A stretch of DNA of 64,000 bases, taken from NCBI GenBank assembly GCA_029959195.1, contig CP114118.1, forward strand, positions 2,480,001 through 2,544,000, given 5' to 3'. The first letter of the stretch is position 1. Every line of letters starts with the position of its first letter. Position numbers and translations under genes: made by a program. This DNA comes from Dictyophora rubrovolvata. Its lineage: Eukaryota; Basidiomycota; Agaricomycetes; Phallales; Phallaceae. The notes beneath the pieces are model-generated. The model did no database searches. It saw only the letters and a program-made list of their open reading frames with translations, and was not told the origin of the DNA. Below, piece after piece: positions 12,701-21,830 of the stretch.

Positions 12701-13923
12701 TTCATAAAACATTGAAAAGCGGCAGGCGCGTTGGAGAGACCAAAAGGCATAATGAGCCATTCGAAAGAGCTATAACGGGTTCGAAACGCGGTCTTCCATT
12801 CATCGCCTTCTGCAATACGAACGAGGTGATAAGCGTGCTTCAAATCGATCTTCGTATAAATTCGAGCTTTGCCTGGAGCGTCAAGAAGGTCAGAAATGAG
12901 AGGGAGTGGGTACTTGTCTTTTTTCGTGAGTCTGTTAAGACCTTGAAAATCAACGCATAGACGAAGTGATCCATCCTTTTTCTTGACAAAGAGAACCGGG
13001 GCTCCATGGGGTGAATTCGAATGACGAATAAAACCATTGGCAAGGTTTTCGTCGAGAAATTCGCGCAAAGCTTGAAGTTCGATAGGTGAGAGAGAATAGA
13101 TGGGGCCCAAAGGGGGTGTAGCCCCTTCTTCTAATTCGATTTTCAAGTCGTATGGTCGATGAGGAGCTAGTATGTCGGCTTTTTCGGAACTGAAAACGTC
13201 TGCGAAATTGCGATATTCAGCAGGAATCGAATTTAAGAATTCGTCGTCTCCAGTCGTAGAAGCTTTTCGTAAGTCTGTACCAGCTGCATTAATCCTCAAA
13301 GAGTAAGCGTGAGCACCTTCCTCTTTACAAATTCGATAAAACGAGGCTGCATCTACCAACGCGATAGATGGTTTTTCGAAAAGAGGTTGATGTTGAGGAG
13401 GAGGCGCTGACTCGGGTTGAGTCATCGGGTGTGTCGATTCAGGAGAATTTGGGGGTGATAAGCCATCGGGTTCTACGGGAATAGACTCGATGGTGTCTGG
13501 GAACGTGAGACGGTTCAATACCCAGTCAATCGACGGATTGTAGTGGGTGAGCCAATCGAATCCTAAAACAGCGTCATAGTCAGTACCCATATCAATTACA
13601 TTAAATTCTATCGGTATAGTAACACTATCTGGAAAAGAAATCGGTAATAAAATTTTTTCAGTTATATAAGAAGTAAGAGACCCGTCGAAAACGTATAACG
13701 GAATCGGGTCGATCTGGATCGTTTTTAACCCATATCTATCTACAATGACCTTGTTTATAAAAGAACTAGTAGCGCCAGAATCCAAAAGTGCTTTAAATAC
13801 ATTCGGAGCAAAATAAGAAGAAAAAGAAACAAGCATAGAATCGTTAATACTATTTAAAATAGACAGAACCAAACAAGGCAAGCCAACTTTAGAGGTCTCC
13901 AGAGACTCCTACCATCAGTCAGC
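9734..13923 (-). pseudogene. Gypsy pol (PR-RT-RNaseH-IN-chromodomain), split by a solo LTR
   Basis: Open from the stop cluster after gag down to 10750, then resuming at 10252 after removal of the solo LTR, ending at 9734. Protease motif LLDSGATSSFI, RT YLDDILIYS with MPFGLSNAPAAFQ, RNase H VETDASDYALAA, integrase HHCC (CKSCIPC) and D,D,E residues (SMDFIEHLP, TSDRGTEF, GQTERTNQ). The C-terminal chromodomain (EYEVESILDSK ... LYLVKWLGY) places it among chromoviruses, whose chromodomain guides integration to heterochromatin. The first 1.06-kb-codon block is uninterrupted. Joining at one ATAGC copy gives QKRYQGPADRKR in frame. It shares the frame of the gag C-terminal part but is separated by TAA, TGA and TAG within 15 bases. 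Confidence 0.93.
10258..10749. repeat. Solo LTR in gypsy pol, TSD ATAGC
   Basis: A 492-bp insert starting TGTTAGGTATTAG and ending CGTAACCTTACA, flanked by ATAGC at 10253-10257 and 10750-10754. TG...CA ends plus a 5-bp duplication identify an LTR left by LTR-LTR recombination. Excision restores the pol frame. The parent family is not otherwise in the window. Confidence 0.9.
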
Positions 13924-15135
13924 TTAATTCTTTGCACTCGAAGATTCAGCTGAAGTCTCCACTACCTTCTTGTCGTTCGCGTTAGTCGTATTACCCTTAT
14001 TGTTTGAAGGAGCCTTGTTCGCTCCTCGCGCCTTAGTCGTATTCTTGTTCGTATTCGACGAATTTGAATTCGAGTTCGAATTCGACGTAGGTTTAGACGC
14101 TTTCTTCGGGCAATCACGACTCAAATGACCTTTAACTCCACAATTAAAACAAATTCCTTCATCCAAACGACGTTTTCGCTCAGCATCAGAGAGGGTGTTC
14201 GAGCGATTACCAGAGTTGTTAGAACCACTACTCGTATTGTTGGACGAATTCGACGATTTATTGTTGTTGTTGTTGGACCGGTTCTTGTTCCAATTCGTCT
14301 TGTTTGAATTCGAAGACATCATATTCATTTGCGAAGTCGTTGGCTTCTTCTGAGAAGTCGAGCTAGGGTTTTCGCATTGACGACGTTTCTTGCGTGCTTC
14401 GTTTTCCCAGTAAAGGGCGTCTAGAGTCAGCACGGTTTCGTAAGAAGGAGGGTGGGGGAATAATATGATATTTAGCGAGTGTGTGTGCGTCGATATAAAA
14501 CCAACAACAACAAAAAAATGATGATCCTAAGATCGTGTGTGTGTGAGGGGGACAATAAATGTGAGTTGCGATAAAATGGTGAGTCAATACGCCGTCGATA
14601 ATACAGCGATGATAATCTGTTTTAAAGTTAGTAAGGCTTCAACGACAATACGAATCGTTGAGTTTATACTCCGAGGCCTCACTCAGAGTAATCCAAAGAA
14701 ATAGACGTGAGCGTAGAAATAGACTAGAGACGAAACTTGACTTGAACTTGACTTAAACTGAACTAAACTTGAGACAACCGTTCCAGTAGATTGCTGCTGT
14801 TACAATTATTTACATGCAGTATATATACCATTTGGAAACATAAAGGAAAGCAGAATGATCACTCATCATTCGCCATGATAACAAAAGGAAACAAAAAGAG
14901 AACAAAGAAACAAAAGAAAAAGGAGAAAACGATGGAGGATACAATTACAGAAAAAGGGGAATCGCATATGTGGTTAGGGGGAATAGGAGAAATATGTTGA
15001 AACAAAAAGAGAAACAAAAAGAGATCAAAAGAAGACGATGAAACCGGATTCCCAGCATAGCTTTACCAAAATCACCATCTGGCACTTCTCGCGCTACCTC
15101 TTACCCAAAACTATAATCTTACCATCCCAAACTTC

Positions 15136-15714
15136 TTACTGATCTGGTTCTTGTTGACGAGATCTTCTTCTTCGTGGCTGTGGCGCAATAATAATGGCTA
15201 TGGCAACGCTTAACAATACCAGATCTTGAACGAGATTGGATTGGAGATCGGAATAGGAAGGAAGGGTTTGATTTCCAACAGAGTAGTCGGGAGGGGATGG
15301 GATGGCAGATAGGGGTGCGTCTATGAATAAGAATTGAGTATAACTTCGAAATTGATGACGAAAGACCAGTCTCCAGATTGATTCTTCTTGACGATTTGTT
15401 GAAAGGAACTCAACAAACTCATACGATTCGTCCATGACATTGACATTGGTTCGTTCGTACAGGGTTAAAGCTCGTGGATATCCTATCTCCAGATCGTCAT
15501 AAGGAATAGTAATCTCCATTAGTGGCTGTGGAGTAATCGGAAGCATTGTGGAGGGGTCGACATCAATTTCAGAAACAAGAGTATTGTAAACACGAAGTCG
15601 TGAGAGGAAATTAGGGTTGGGTCCGAATCTGAGAGAAGAACGATATTCAAAAGGGAAGAAAGGGAGTTGAAAAAGGGGAATAGGGGAAGTAGGAGTATCG
15701 TTATTGTCCGACAT
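15136..15714 (-). CDS. ORF B of two-gene element, unknown family, C-terminal hydrophobic tail
   Basis: A 192-residue protein of no family I recognise. A Pro-rich N-terminus precedes EIDVDPSTMLPITPQPLM (about residue 50) and SIWRLVFRHQFRSYTQFLF (about 115). The last 30 residues have a hydrophobic run (LVLLSVAIAIIIA) followed by a basic PRRRRSRQQ tail, like a tail anchor. It lies 105 bases after ORF A on the same strand. The order of motifs, xIDxxxxxLPxxPxPL then xIW then F(L/I)xDxP, also occurs in ORF A, so the two look like ancient paralogues. A broken homologue lies at 19712-20221. Intact coding frame in copy 1 against stops in copy 2 suggests a real protein. Confidence 0.62.
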   Translation of the reverse strand: MSDNNDTPTSPIPLFQLPFFPFEYRSSLRFGPNPNFLSRLRVYNTLVSEIDVDPSTMLPITPQPLMEITIPYDDLEIGYPRALTLYERTNVNVMDESYEFVEFLSTNRQEESIWRLVFRHQFRSYTQFLFIDAPLSAIPSPPDYSVGNQTLPSYSDLQSNLVQDLVLLSVAIAIIIAPQPRRRRSRQQEPDQ

Positions 15715-15819
15715 GATGATATGAGTTAACCAAAATTTTTAAGCGCTAATGAAATGTCCAGAAAGAAAGAAGGAGATGAAATACAAATCTAATCGCTTAT
15801 CCTAATCAAGCCTTTTGTC

Positions 15820-16452
15820 CTAATTTCGTCCAAGAAGGTTTGAGCAAACGCGTTGGATCTTTCGGAAGGATCGTTTGGATGGAGAAGAGGGGAGAGATAT
15901 TGGTTCTGGCGAATGGGGTGAAAAACGAGACATTTGAGGATCTACAGGAACAAGATTGGCTGGTCTATATGGGCTATGTTTTTGCGTTTTTATGTTTTTC
16001 ATGACAACCCAACGACTTGGCACATCTAGAACCAGGAATGTAAATTCGAACCCTTCTTGTGTCACTAACCAAATCCGATATGAGTCTTTAACGGCTGATT
16101 CGGGTGTAGAATAAACATTGATAATTGTAAACCAGTCTAATCGTTCCTCGATATAAACCTTTTCTCCAAACATGAGACCGGGGTGAACCAAATCCGAACT
16201 TCTGCATTGACGAATAATAAGAGGTGGAGGGAACTTCGGGAGGTATGTTTCTTTGTCGATGTCGAGACTCGCATATTGGGAACTATAGATATAAAGAGTC
16301 GTATGCAGATCCAAATCGTATGTCCTTGGACTGGAAGGCGAAAAACGAAAAGGTGATATAGATTCATCGTCAGAGGGGGGTAATGACTCGGTGGGAGATG
16401 CTGGAATGGGCAAAGAGATCGATGATGTATAGTGAAATGAAAATGCGGCCAT
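15820..16452 (-). CDS. ORF A of two-gene element, unknown family
   Basis: A 210-residue protein with no recognised family. A Ser/Pro-rich N-terminus (about residues 1-45) is followed by SLDIDKETYLPKFPPPLII (about 62-80), SSDLVHPG, RLDWFTIINVY, RIWLVTQEGFEF and LVLDVPSRWVV, then a Ser/Pro/Arg-rich basic tail. The ATG is 125 bases from the element terminus, so the terminus doubles as its leader or promoter. Homologue A' at 20422-21039 conserves LNLDASTLLPLYPNPIIIG, ASDLI, EWFIVVNMY and FDIPCSWV. Conservation over the central 110 residues, with variable ends, points to a folded domain under past selection. Function unknown. Confidence 0.65.
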   Translation of the reverse strand: MAAFSFHYTSSISLPIPASPTESLPPSDDESISPFRFSPSSPRTYDLDLHTTLYIYSSQYASLDIDKETYLPKFPPPLIIRQCRSSDLVHPGLMFGEKVYIEERLDWFTIINVYSTPESAVKDSYRIWLVTQEGFEFTFLVLDVPSRWVVMKNIKTQKHSPYRPANLVPVDPQMSRFSPHSPEPISLPSSPSKRSFRKIQRVCSNLLGRN

Positions 16453-17869
16453 TTTTCGTAAGGGTTTTGATTTCGAGAGGCTGTGGTGTATCGGTTAAGT
16501 TTTTGGTAGTTTGAAACTCCGCTTTGAACCAAAAATTCAGAACGTTTCCTTATTAGGAAGATTTTGGTGCGCGACAGTATTGCAAAGAGATTGGAACGTG
16601 TCCCAAGGACGGTCAGAGTTGTATAACCGGTCAATCAGACGGGTTGGAAGCTTATCCAAAACCATCCTTCGTAAAGCGGCAGCATTGTATTTCGTACGAA
16701 TAGCATACTTGGTGAAGTTAACAAAAAACGTAGCCGCCTTCGTCGAATCAGAAAACGAGAGCTGAAAGAGACGTTTCCGCATCATCTTCTGGAGAGGTCT
16801 GTCCAAATACGTTGGTGAGAATCTGAATGAACCCATCCCAAGAACGAAAAAATTCGAAATCGTCCGGGTCCAAACCATCTTGAATGTAAGGCGAGAAGAA
16901 TTTGCTCGCACTACCGCGAAGGTACATGAGAGCGTACCAGATCTTCTGCCATTCGGTTTGATACTGGGTTGGACGGGCGCGGAAAACGAGACGACACTGA
17001 ACGAGGAATAAGGGAAGCTTATCGGGGGTGGAACCGTCGAAAGTATCAGGGTCTTTCACTTGAACCTTTGCACGATTCGGGTTCAAGAGTTCTTGGAGGA
17101 TTTGCTGGGTGGTTTCGAAAGTCATCGCGATTCGATCCATTGTATTCGCGAATTGTCGTTGAGTGACTGGAATGTCGTGGTCTGACTCGTTGTCTGAGCC
17201 ATCGTCGTTGCCAGGAGGTCCAGGGGGATCACCACCAGGAGGGCCACCAGCACCACCGACGCTACCATCACCAGGGATACCAGCACCAGGATTCGGCATA
17301 GGAGGAGGAGGAGGTTGGTTTGGGGGAGTGTGAGAACCATTGCCATTTCCACCACCACCATTACCACCATTTCCACCAGGTGCTCCACCACCAGCAGGGT
17401 TTCGAGAGGGTTCCGCAGAACGAGTTAATGCGGGTGCGTTCGACAAAACGTTACCGTAATCGTCGACTTCTTCAATCTTCGCAGCGGGTTCAATTCGTAA
17501 AGGTTGAAACGAAGGTCGATCAACAGACATTTGTCGTTCTTGAAAGGCTGTGAGAGGTCGATTAGAAAAGCCTTCAGGGGAAAAAGAACGACTAATCGGT
17601 GTTCCGAGATTTCGAGGAAGAGAGTCTGGTACGAAGAGTTGAGCTCGTTCTAGCAGTTCTTGAGCTTCAGTTGGAGGAGGGACTCCACCATGACGCCTTA
17701 AAGCTCGGGCGTCGCGTTCAGCGTTTGCTCTAATACGGTCAGGATCTGTGGAGGGTTGAGCGAGAAAAGAAGGGACTCCGGGATCATAAGTGTAAGATCG
17801 TCCAGAACGGGTCCTAGTCGTCCTAGTAGCCATTCTGCAAACCTATGGATACGAGAGGTCTTGAAATAC

Positions 17870-18470
17870 TGTCAAGATCCGAAAACATTCGAGTTCGAGA
17901 ATACGATAATTCGGAGAACGAGGAACCTGGCTTCAACTTATATGTTGCGCCCGTTCCAAAGGCCTGATAATTGTTCCTCAATTTAGATCGTGACGAACGT
18001 ACACTCACGAATACGGAGTTCGAATGAAACGAGGCCTTTGACAACGAAGTCGTCAAAGACGAGTGAAACGAGAATTCGTGTAGAACGAAGGTTCGAGAAT
18101 AAAGACGGTTTATAGACAAAAGAAGTCTTAATTGAAAAAGATATTTAATCGAATCAAAGTTCAATTTCAAGACGACCATAACTACATATTTACAAGGCGT
18201 TTAAATACTAGTTAAGTCGTGCAGGGTCAAGAACAAAGAAAGGACAGAAATAGAATAGTACTTAACAGTTCTCGACTACAATGTGTTTTTGTTAGAAAGA
18301 GATAGAATGAGATAGAAACGTTCTATATATATCATGGGAACTTTACCAATCAAAGTAAATATAGAAAACGGTCGTCACGGTAAAGTTCGGTCGTAAATCG
18401 TATATCGGTAAATCGTTATGAAATCGTTAGTTCAGTAAAACGAGTGTCATGAGAAAATCGGCTCATGACA
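17870..18470 (-). repeat. Gypsy 5' LTR (601 bp)
   Basis: Upstream LTR for the minus-strand element; gag ATG follows 36 bases after it. See the 3' LTR entry for the CpG-only differences. The 36-base leader holds no obvious 3'-tRNA primer site that I can identify. Confidence 0.95.
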
Positions 18471-18892
18471 ATAAGCATGAGTTCAAGGCAGTTATGAAGG
18501 CTAAAGGGCCACTGCTGAAACAGAGTCATTATAGGTATTGAATGAACTTTGTATTATACTATCAAAACTAATCTGTGGAGGACTAGAAATGGGTCATTTA
18601 GTCAGATAGGATTAATATTAATGGGAGCATGTCAAAAACTCACAATATATATAGGAAAGAATTTGAGAATAATCCTTTGTTAGAATCACTCAAAACACAG
18701 CCAAATATGATGATGAGAATATGATAGTGTCACAGTATGCTAGCGACACTTTCCGTTTTCCCATTCCCCCGTTCTCCTGTTGTAACGATCCGAAGATAAT
18801 AGCTAAATGTCATAGCTAAATACACAATCGGAAAAACTACAAAGATATTTGTTTGAGGCCGTCTAGTCTCTGTGGAGCGGGTCCTGGTGCTG
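18471..18892. other. Spacer between gypsy and second two-gene element
   Basis: AT-rich. The first bases read NKHEFKAVMKAKGPLL but do not continue the copia integrase; probably a scrap of another element. Nothing else recognised. Confidence 0.4.
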
Positions 18893-19711
18893 ATTTCGTG
18901 AAGAGGAGGGTGGGGGAATATATGATATAGCGAGTGTGGGTGTTGATATCAAACCAAACAACAACAACAAAAAAATAACGATCCTAAGATCTTGAGTGTG
19001 TGTGAGGGGGAATGATGAAAGTGGATTAGCAATGAAATGATAACAAATGTGTTGCTGACGATAAAACAGTGATAGAAATCTGTTAAAGTTAATAAGGCTT
19101 CAACAACAATACGAATAGTTGAGTTTATACTCCGAGGCCTCACTCAGAGTAATCCAAAGAAATAGACGTGAGCATAGAAATAGACTAGAGATGAAACCTA
19201 GACTTGAACTTGACTTAAACTGAACTAAACTTGAGACAACCATTCTGGTAGATTGCTGCTGTTACACGTATTTACATGCAGTATTTATACCGTTCAGAAC
19301 AAAAGAAATATTTTTGGAGTTTGGGTGGCAACACAATTAGTAATTGTATGCCCGATTTGTAAAGGAAAGAAGGAAATGAAGAATTGGATGGATAAATAGG
19401 GGAACAGACCAGTCAATGAAGCTATACAACTACATAGAGGGAAAAACAAAAGGATTTAAAGAGATGACAAAAAGAAAGAACAGAGCGATACAACCGAAGA
19501 GAATTAGGATCAAAAAAGCAAAAGAAGAAGGAATGATGAAAATAGGGGGTAATATCCTTACTATTATCCCAAAATTAGACATCACCATCGATAAGCGCTA
19601 CACAGCCTCAAGATCGATTTCCATTCTCTTCCTCTAACCTCGGAAACGATGTGCATTCGCCACTGCCATATGTATACATGTATTTTGTTGTTGAACTCTT
19701 GTTAAAGGGCT

Positions 19712-20221
19712 TCAATCATACGGAACTAGAGGTCTATGTTCGAGATACTCGGGAAGTGGTTGGGACGTATCGACCTCTAGCGGACAATAGGCAGGGGCAG
19801 GGTGATTGTTGATCGCATTTGTGGGCGCATCCATAAAAAAGAATTCATCATGATATAAAAGTGGTTGATGGAATATGAACCGCCAAACAGATTATTCGCT
19901 ATGAAGAAACTGGCGAATCCAAACCAATTCATATGAACGTGCCAATATATTGATATGGATTGTTTCGTTCATTTTTGGATTCTCGGGGAATTCTAGTTTC
20001 TCATAGGGTACCTGGTATTCCTAGATAGGGACCAGAGAAGGCGGCCGTAATGTACTTTTATCTACCTCAATGTTCGTGCCAGAGATGCGATAGATCCGTA
20101 TTGTTGATACAAAATTAGCATATCGTTCATCAGAAGTTATCCTGGTAAAAGGATAATAAGGATAAGGGAGGAAAGAAGTAGGGGCAAGCGATTCGTAACC
20201 AAGAGGTAGCACAGAACTCAT
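19712..20221 (-). pseudogene. ORF B homologue, broken
   Basis: Reads MSSVLPLGYESLAP, then NIEVDKSTLRPPSLVPI and a stop, after which VPYEKLEFPENPKMNET, a further stop, SVWRFIFHQPLLYHDEFFF, MDAPTNAI and LPEYLEHRPLVPYD follow. These align in order with ORF B. At least two nonsense codons; the C-terminal hydrophobic tail of ORF B is missing. Confidence 0.62.
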
Positions 20222-20421
20222 GATGGGAGAGAAGGATAAGAAAGGATGAAATTAAATTTTAAGCTCCGAAAAGAAAGGAAAAGAAACCACAAAAGGAAAG
20301 GAAAGAAAAGAAAAGAAGGCCCTTGTTTTACGTTTTTTATTTATTCCTGATGAACCAAAAGGGATTCTTCCTATAGTGTTAACCCAGATGTCTTAAATAT
20401 AGCCAAACAGAATTTCCGAAG

Positions 20422-21039
20422 TCAATGTAACTTGGGGACAGTAGAAACAGGAGTTGAAGGATGAAGAGAGGGTGATGAAGGTTCGGTGGGAGGATCAAAA
20501 GTGGAGATGGGAGGTTTAGGAGTCATGGGGATTTGCGGGATACCTGAATCGTAGAATGGAAGGAAGAATTCAGGTTCTGGTGTGTGCATATTTCAACGAC
20601 GGACCCATGAGCAAGGGATATCGAAAACAATATGCCAGAAAGCATGTCCGTGTTCCGCTGTAGCCCATATCCTAGTAACCATTTCCAATAGACCTATGTG
20701 GATCATATACATATTCACCACAATGAACCACTCTTCATATCCTTCTAACCATAAGCGTGTTCCAAAGGAAACTTTCTTATCTCCTGCATCTGAATATGAG
20801 ATCAGATCCGAAGCTTTATGTCGACCAATAATAATGGGGTTCGGGTATAAAGGTAATAAGGTGGAGGCATCGAGGTTGAGGTGCGCATAGGATGTGTAGT
20901 AGACATAGTATTGTGTGTCCAGATCACAGAAATTGATATCAGGAGTAGGAGGGACAAAATGAAAACAATGAGAGTCATCAATAGAAGGAGTGTGAAGAGA
21001 AGGCAGAGAATGAGAAGAGCGAATTTGGAATGAGGACAT
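20422..21039 (-). pseudogene. ORF A homologue, one nonsense codon
   Basis: 148 residues open from 21039, then one TGA after SWVRR (about 20593-20595), then a Pro/Ser-rich tail to 20422. Aligns with ORF A over the whole central domain. The single stop may be C-to-T decay of CGA. Confidence 0.65.
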
Positions 21040-21202
21040 ATCTTTTGTATTGAGGTTTTTGGGATAAAAAAAATGTTTAGACGTGAGTTTTGGGTAGTTG
21101 CAAGGGTGAATTCAAGCTCCAAGGGACATATCGTGGGATTAGGGAATCTTTGGAATGTTTTACCTTAGTTCTTGCCAAATATAGATTTTGGTGCACGACA
21201 AT

Positions 21203-21540
21203 GCCCCACGTGCCCTGTAGTCCAAATCTGGACATATCCGAACTCTGTACTCTAATCCATCCCACTCCCCTAACTCTGCACTCCGTGTTCTTGTCTATAT
21301 CCTATATCACAGAATTTCCTTATGGAGAAATCTGTCCCACTCACTTAGTAATGAGGTACCTAGATTATATTACCATTGTCTTGGCTCCCACTAGTTGGTT
21401 TCCACCTTTCCTTATTTGTCATTATCCCTATTTCTGTAGTTCTGCTCCCTCCTGTATTTAAACCCCAGCTTCCCAGCTGGGAATCCTCAGTCTGAATATA
21501 ATCAGTTATTCTCTTGTCTCTCATCCATCTCGTACTCTTA
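21203..21540 (+). repeat. LTR-like relic
   Basis: Has a TATTTAAA box near 21456 followed by CCCAGCTTCCCAGCTGGGAA and TCAGTCTGAATATAATCAG, the layout of an LTR promoter and leader. No partner copy is in the window, so ends are guesses. Confidence 0.35.
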
Positions 21541-21830
21541 ATCCATATTGCGTAGTTAGCTCGAACTTAACTTTTGAGTCAACTTGTACTTGTTGTTCAT
21601 GTTGTCTTCAATGATGTGGACTTGTACTCCGTCGTCAGAATAGTGCATACTTGCGTACTTCCTTGTATTCCGAAATCGAGGGATATCATAAGCTGGGCGA
21701 GTGGGTGCAACATATAAGTTGAAGCCAAGTTCCTCACCCCATACTTCAGTACTCCGTCTCCCGTCATACCCCATGGTCCAGAATTCCTCAGAACTATCCG
21801 GAATAACCCCGGGCAACCGTACGTAACAAG
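21541..21830 (-). repeat. Diverged gypsy LTR fragment
   Basis: Carries GCAACATATAAGTTGAAGCC near 21709 within a longer match to the reverse complement of the gypsy LTR interior (about 7310-7360). It lies in the same orientation as the minus-strand gypsy and is much more diverged, so it is an older family member. Confidence 0.55.

Larger units (their letters stand above)
14437..16576 (-). mobile_element. Two-gene non-autonomous element, copy 1 (intact ORFs)
   Basis: A 2,140-bp insert in gag, placed exactly because gag reads through when it is removed. On the minus strand it starts TGTCGCGCACCAAAATC and ends CCACCCTCCTTCTTACGAA. Flanking GT/GT (14435-14436, 16577-16578) is the only possible target duplication. 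It holds ORF A then ORF B, both minus, then about 700 bp non-coding including a TATA-like GGTATATATAC and an A-rich tract. No RT, integrase, transposase, Rep/helicase or tyrosine recombinase is visible, and the ends are neither direct LTRs nor clear long inverted repeats. A second copy at 18895-21200 shares both ends, gene order and the non-coding tail. Confidence 0.75.
13924..17833 (-). pseudogene. Gypsy gag, frameshifted and split by the two-gene element
   Basis: Starts at 17833 (MATRTTRTRSGRSYTYDPG), with a Gly/Pro/Asn-rich linker and a capsid-like retrotransposon gag domain. The frame slips by one base near 16765: after QTSPEDDAET the next frame carries LFQLSFSDSTKAATFF. It continues to 16579, where the two-gene element enters between CNT and VLTLDALYW, and resumes at 14434 through an Asn/Ser-rich stretch and the knuckle CFNCGVKGHLSRDC to TAA at 13924-13926. 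A single slip could be programmed frameshifting, but capsid regions are not a usual site; a mutation is more likely. Confidence 0.88.
7261..18470 (-). mobile_element. Ty3/gypsy chromovirus, full length, with nested insertions
   Basis: Identical-length 601-bp LTRs bound an 11.2-kb element read on the minus strand: gag, CCHC, protease, RT, RNase H, integrase, chromodomain. Subtracting the solo LTR (10258-10749) and the two-gene element (14437-16576) leaves about 8.6 kb. A purine-rich tract (AAGGAGGGAG on the minus strand, about 7866-7875) precedes the 3' LTR. LTR ends are TGTCA...TGACA. The flanking 5-mers (CCGGG left, ATAAG right) do not match, so the target duplication is absent; recombination with another copy or loss of flanking copia DNA would explain it. 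Confidence 0.93.
18895..21200 (-). mobile_element. Two-gene element, copy 2 (decayed)
   Basis: Same ends as copy 1: minus strand TGTCGTGCACCAAAATC at 21200 and ...CCCACCCTCCTCTTCACGAA at 18895, with AT/AT as the possible duplication (18893-18894, 21201-21202). The non-coding end (18895-19290) matches copy 1 (14437-14830) closely, including the stretches TTTATACTCCGAGGCCTCAC and TAGATTGCTGCTGTTACA. Between lie broken homologues of ORF B and ORF A in the same order. It is about 170 bp longer than copy 1. Confidence 0.72.

Noticed and set aside
14437-14806. Non-coding tail of the two-gene element as a standard LTR (TGTAACAGC... start)
   Set aside because: No second direct copy lies at the other end of either element copy.
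18471-18540. Continuation of copia integrase after the gypsy (NKHEFKAVMKAKG)
   Set aside because: It does not match the expected integrase sequence after KQKAENLSG and soon meets a stop.
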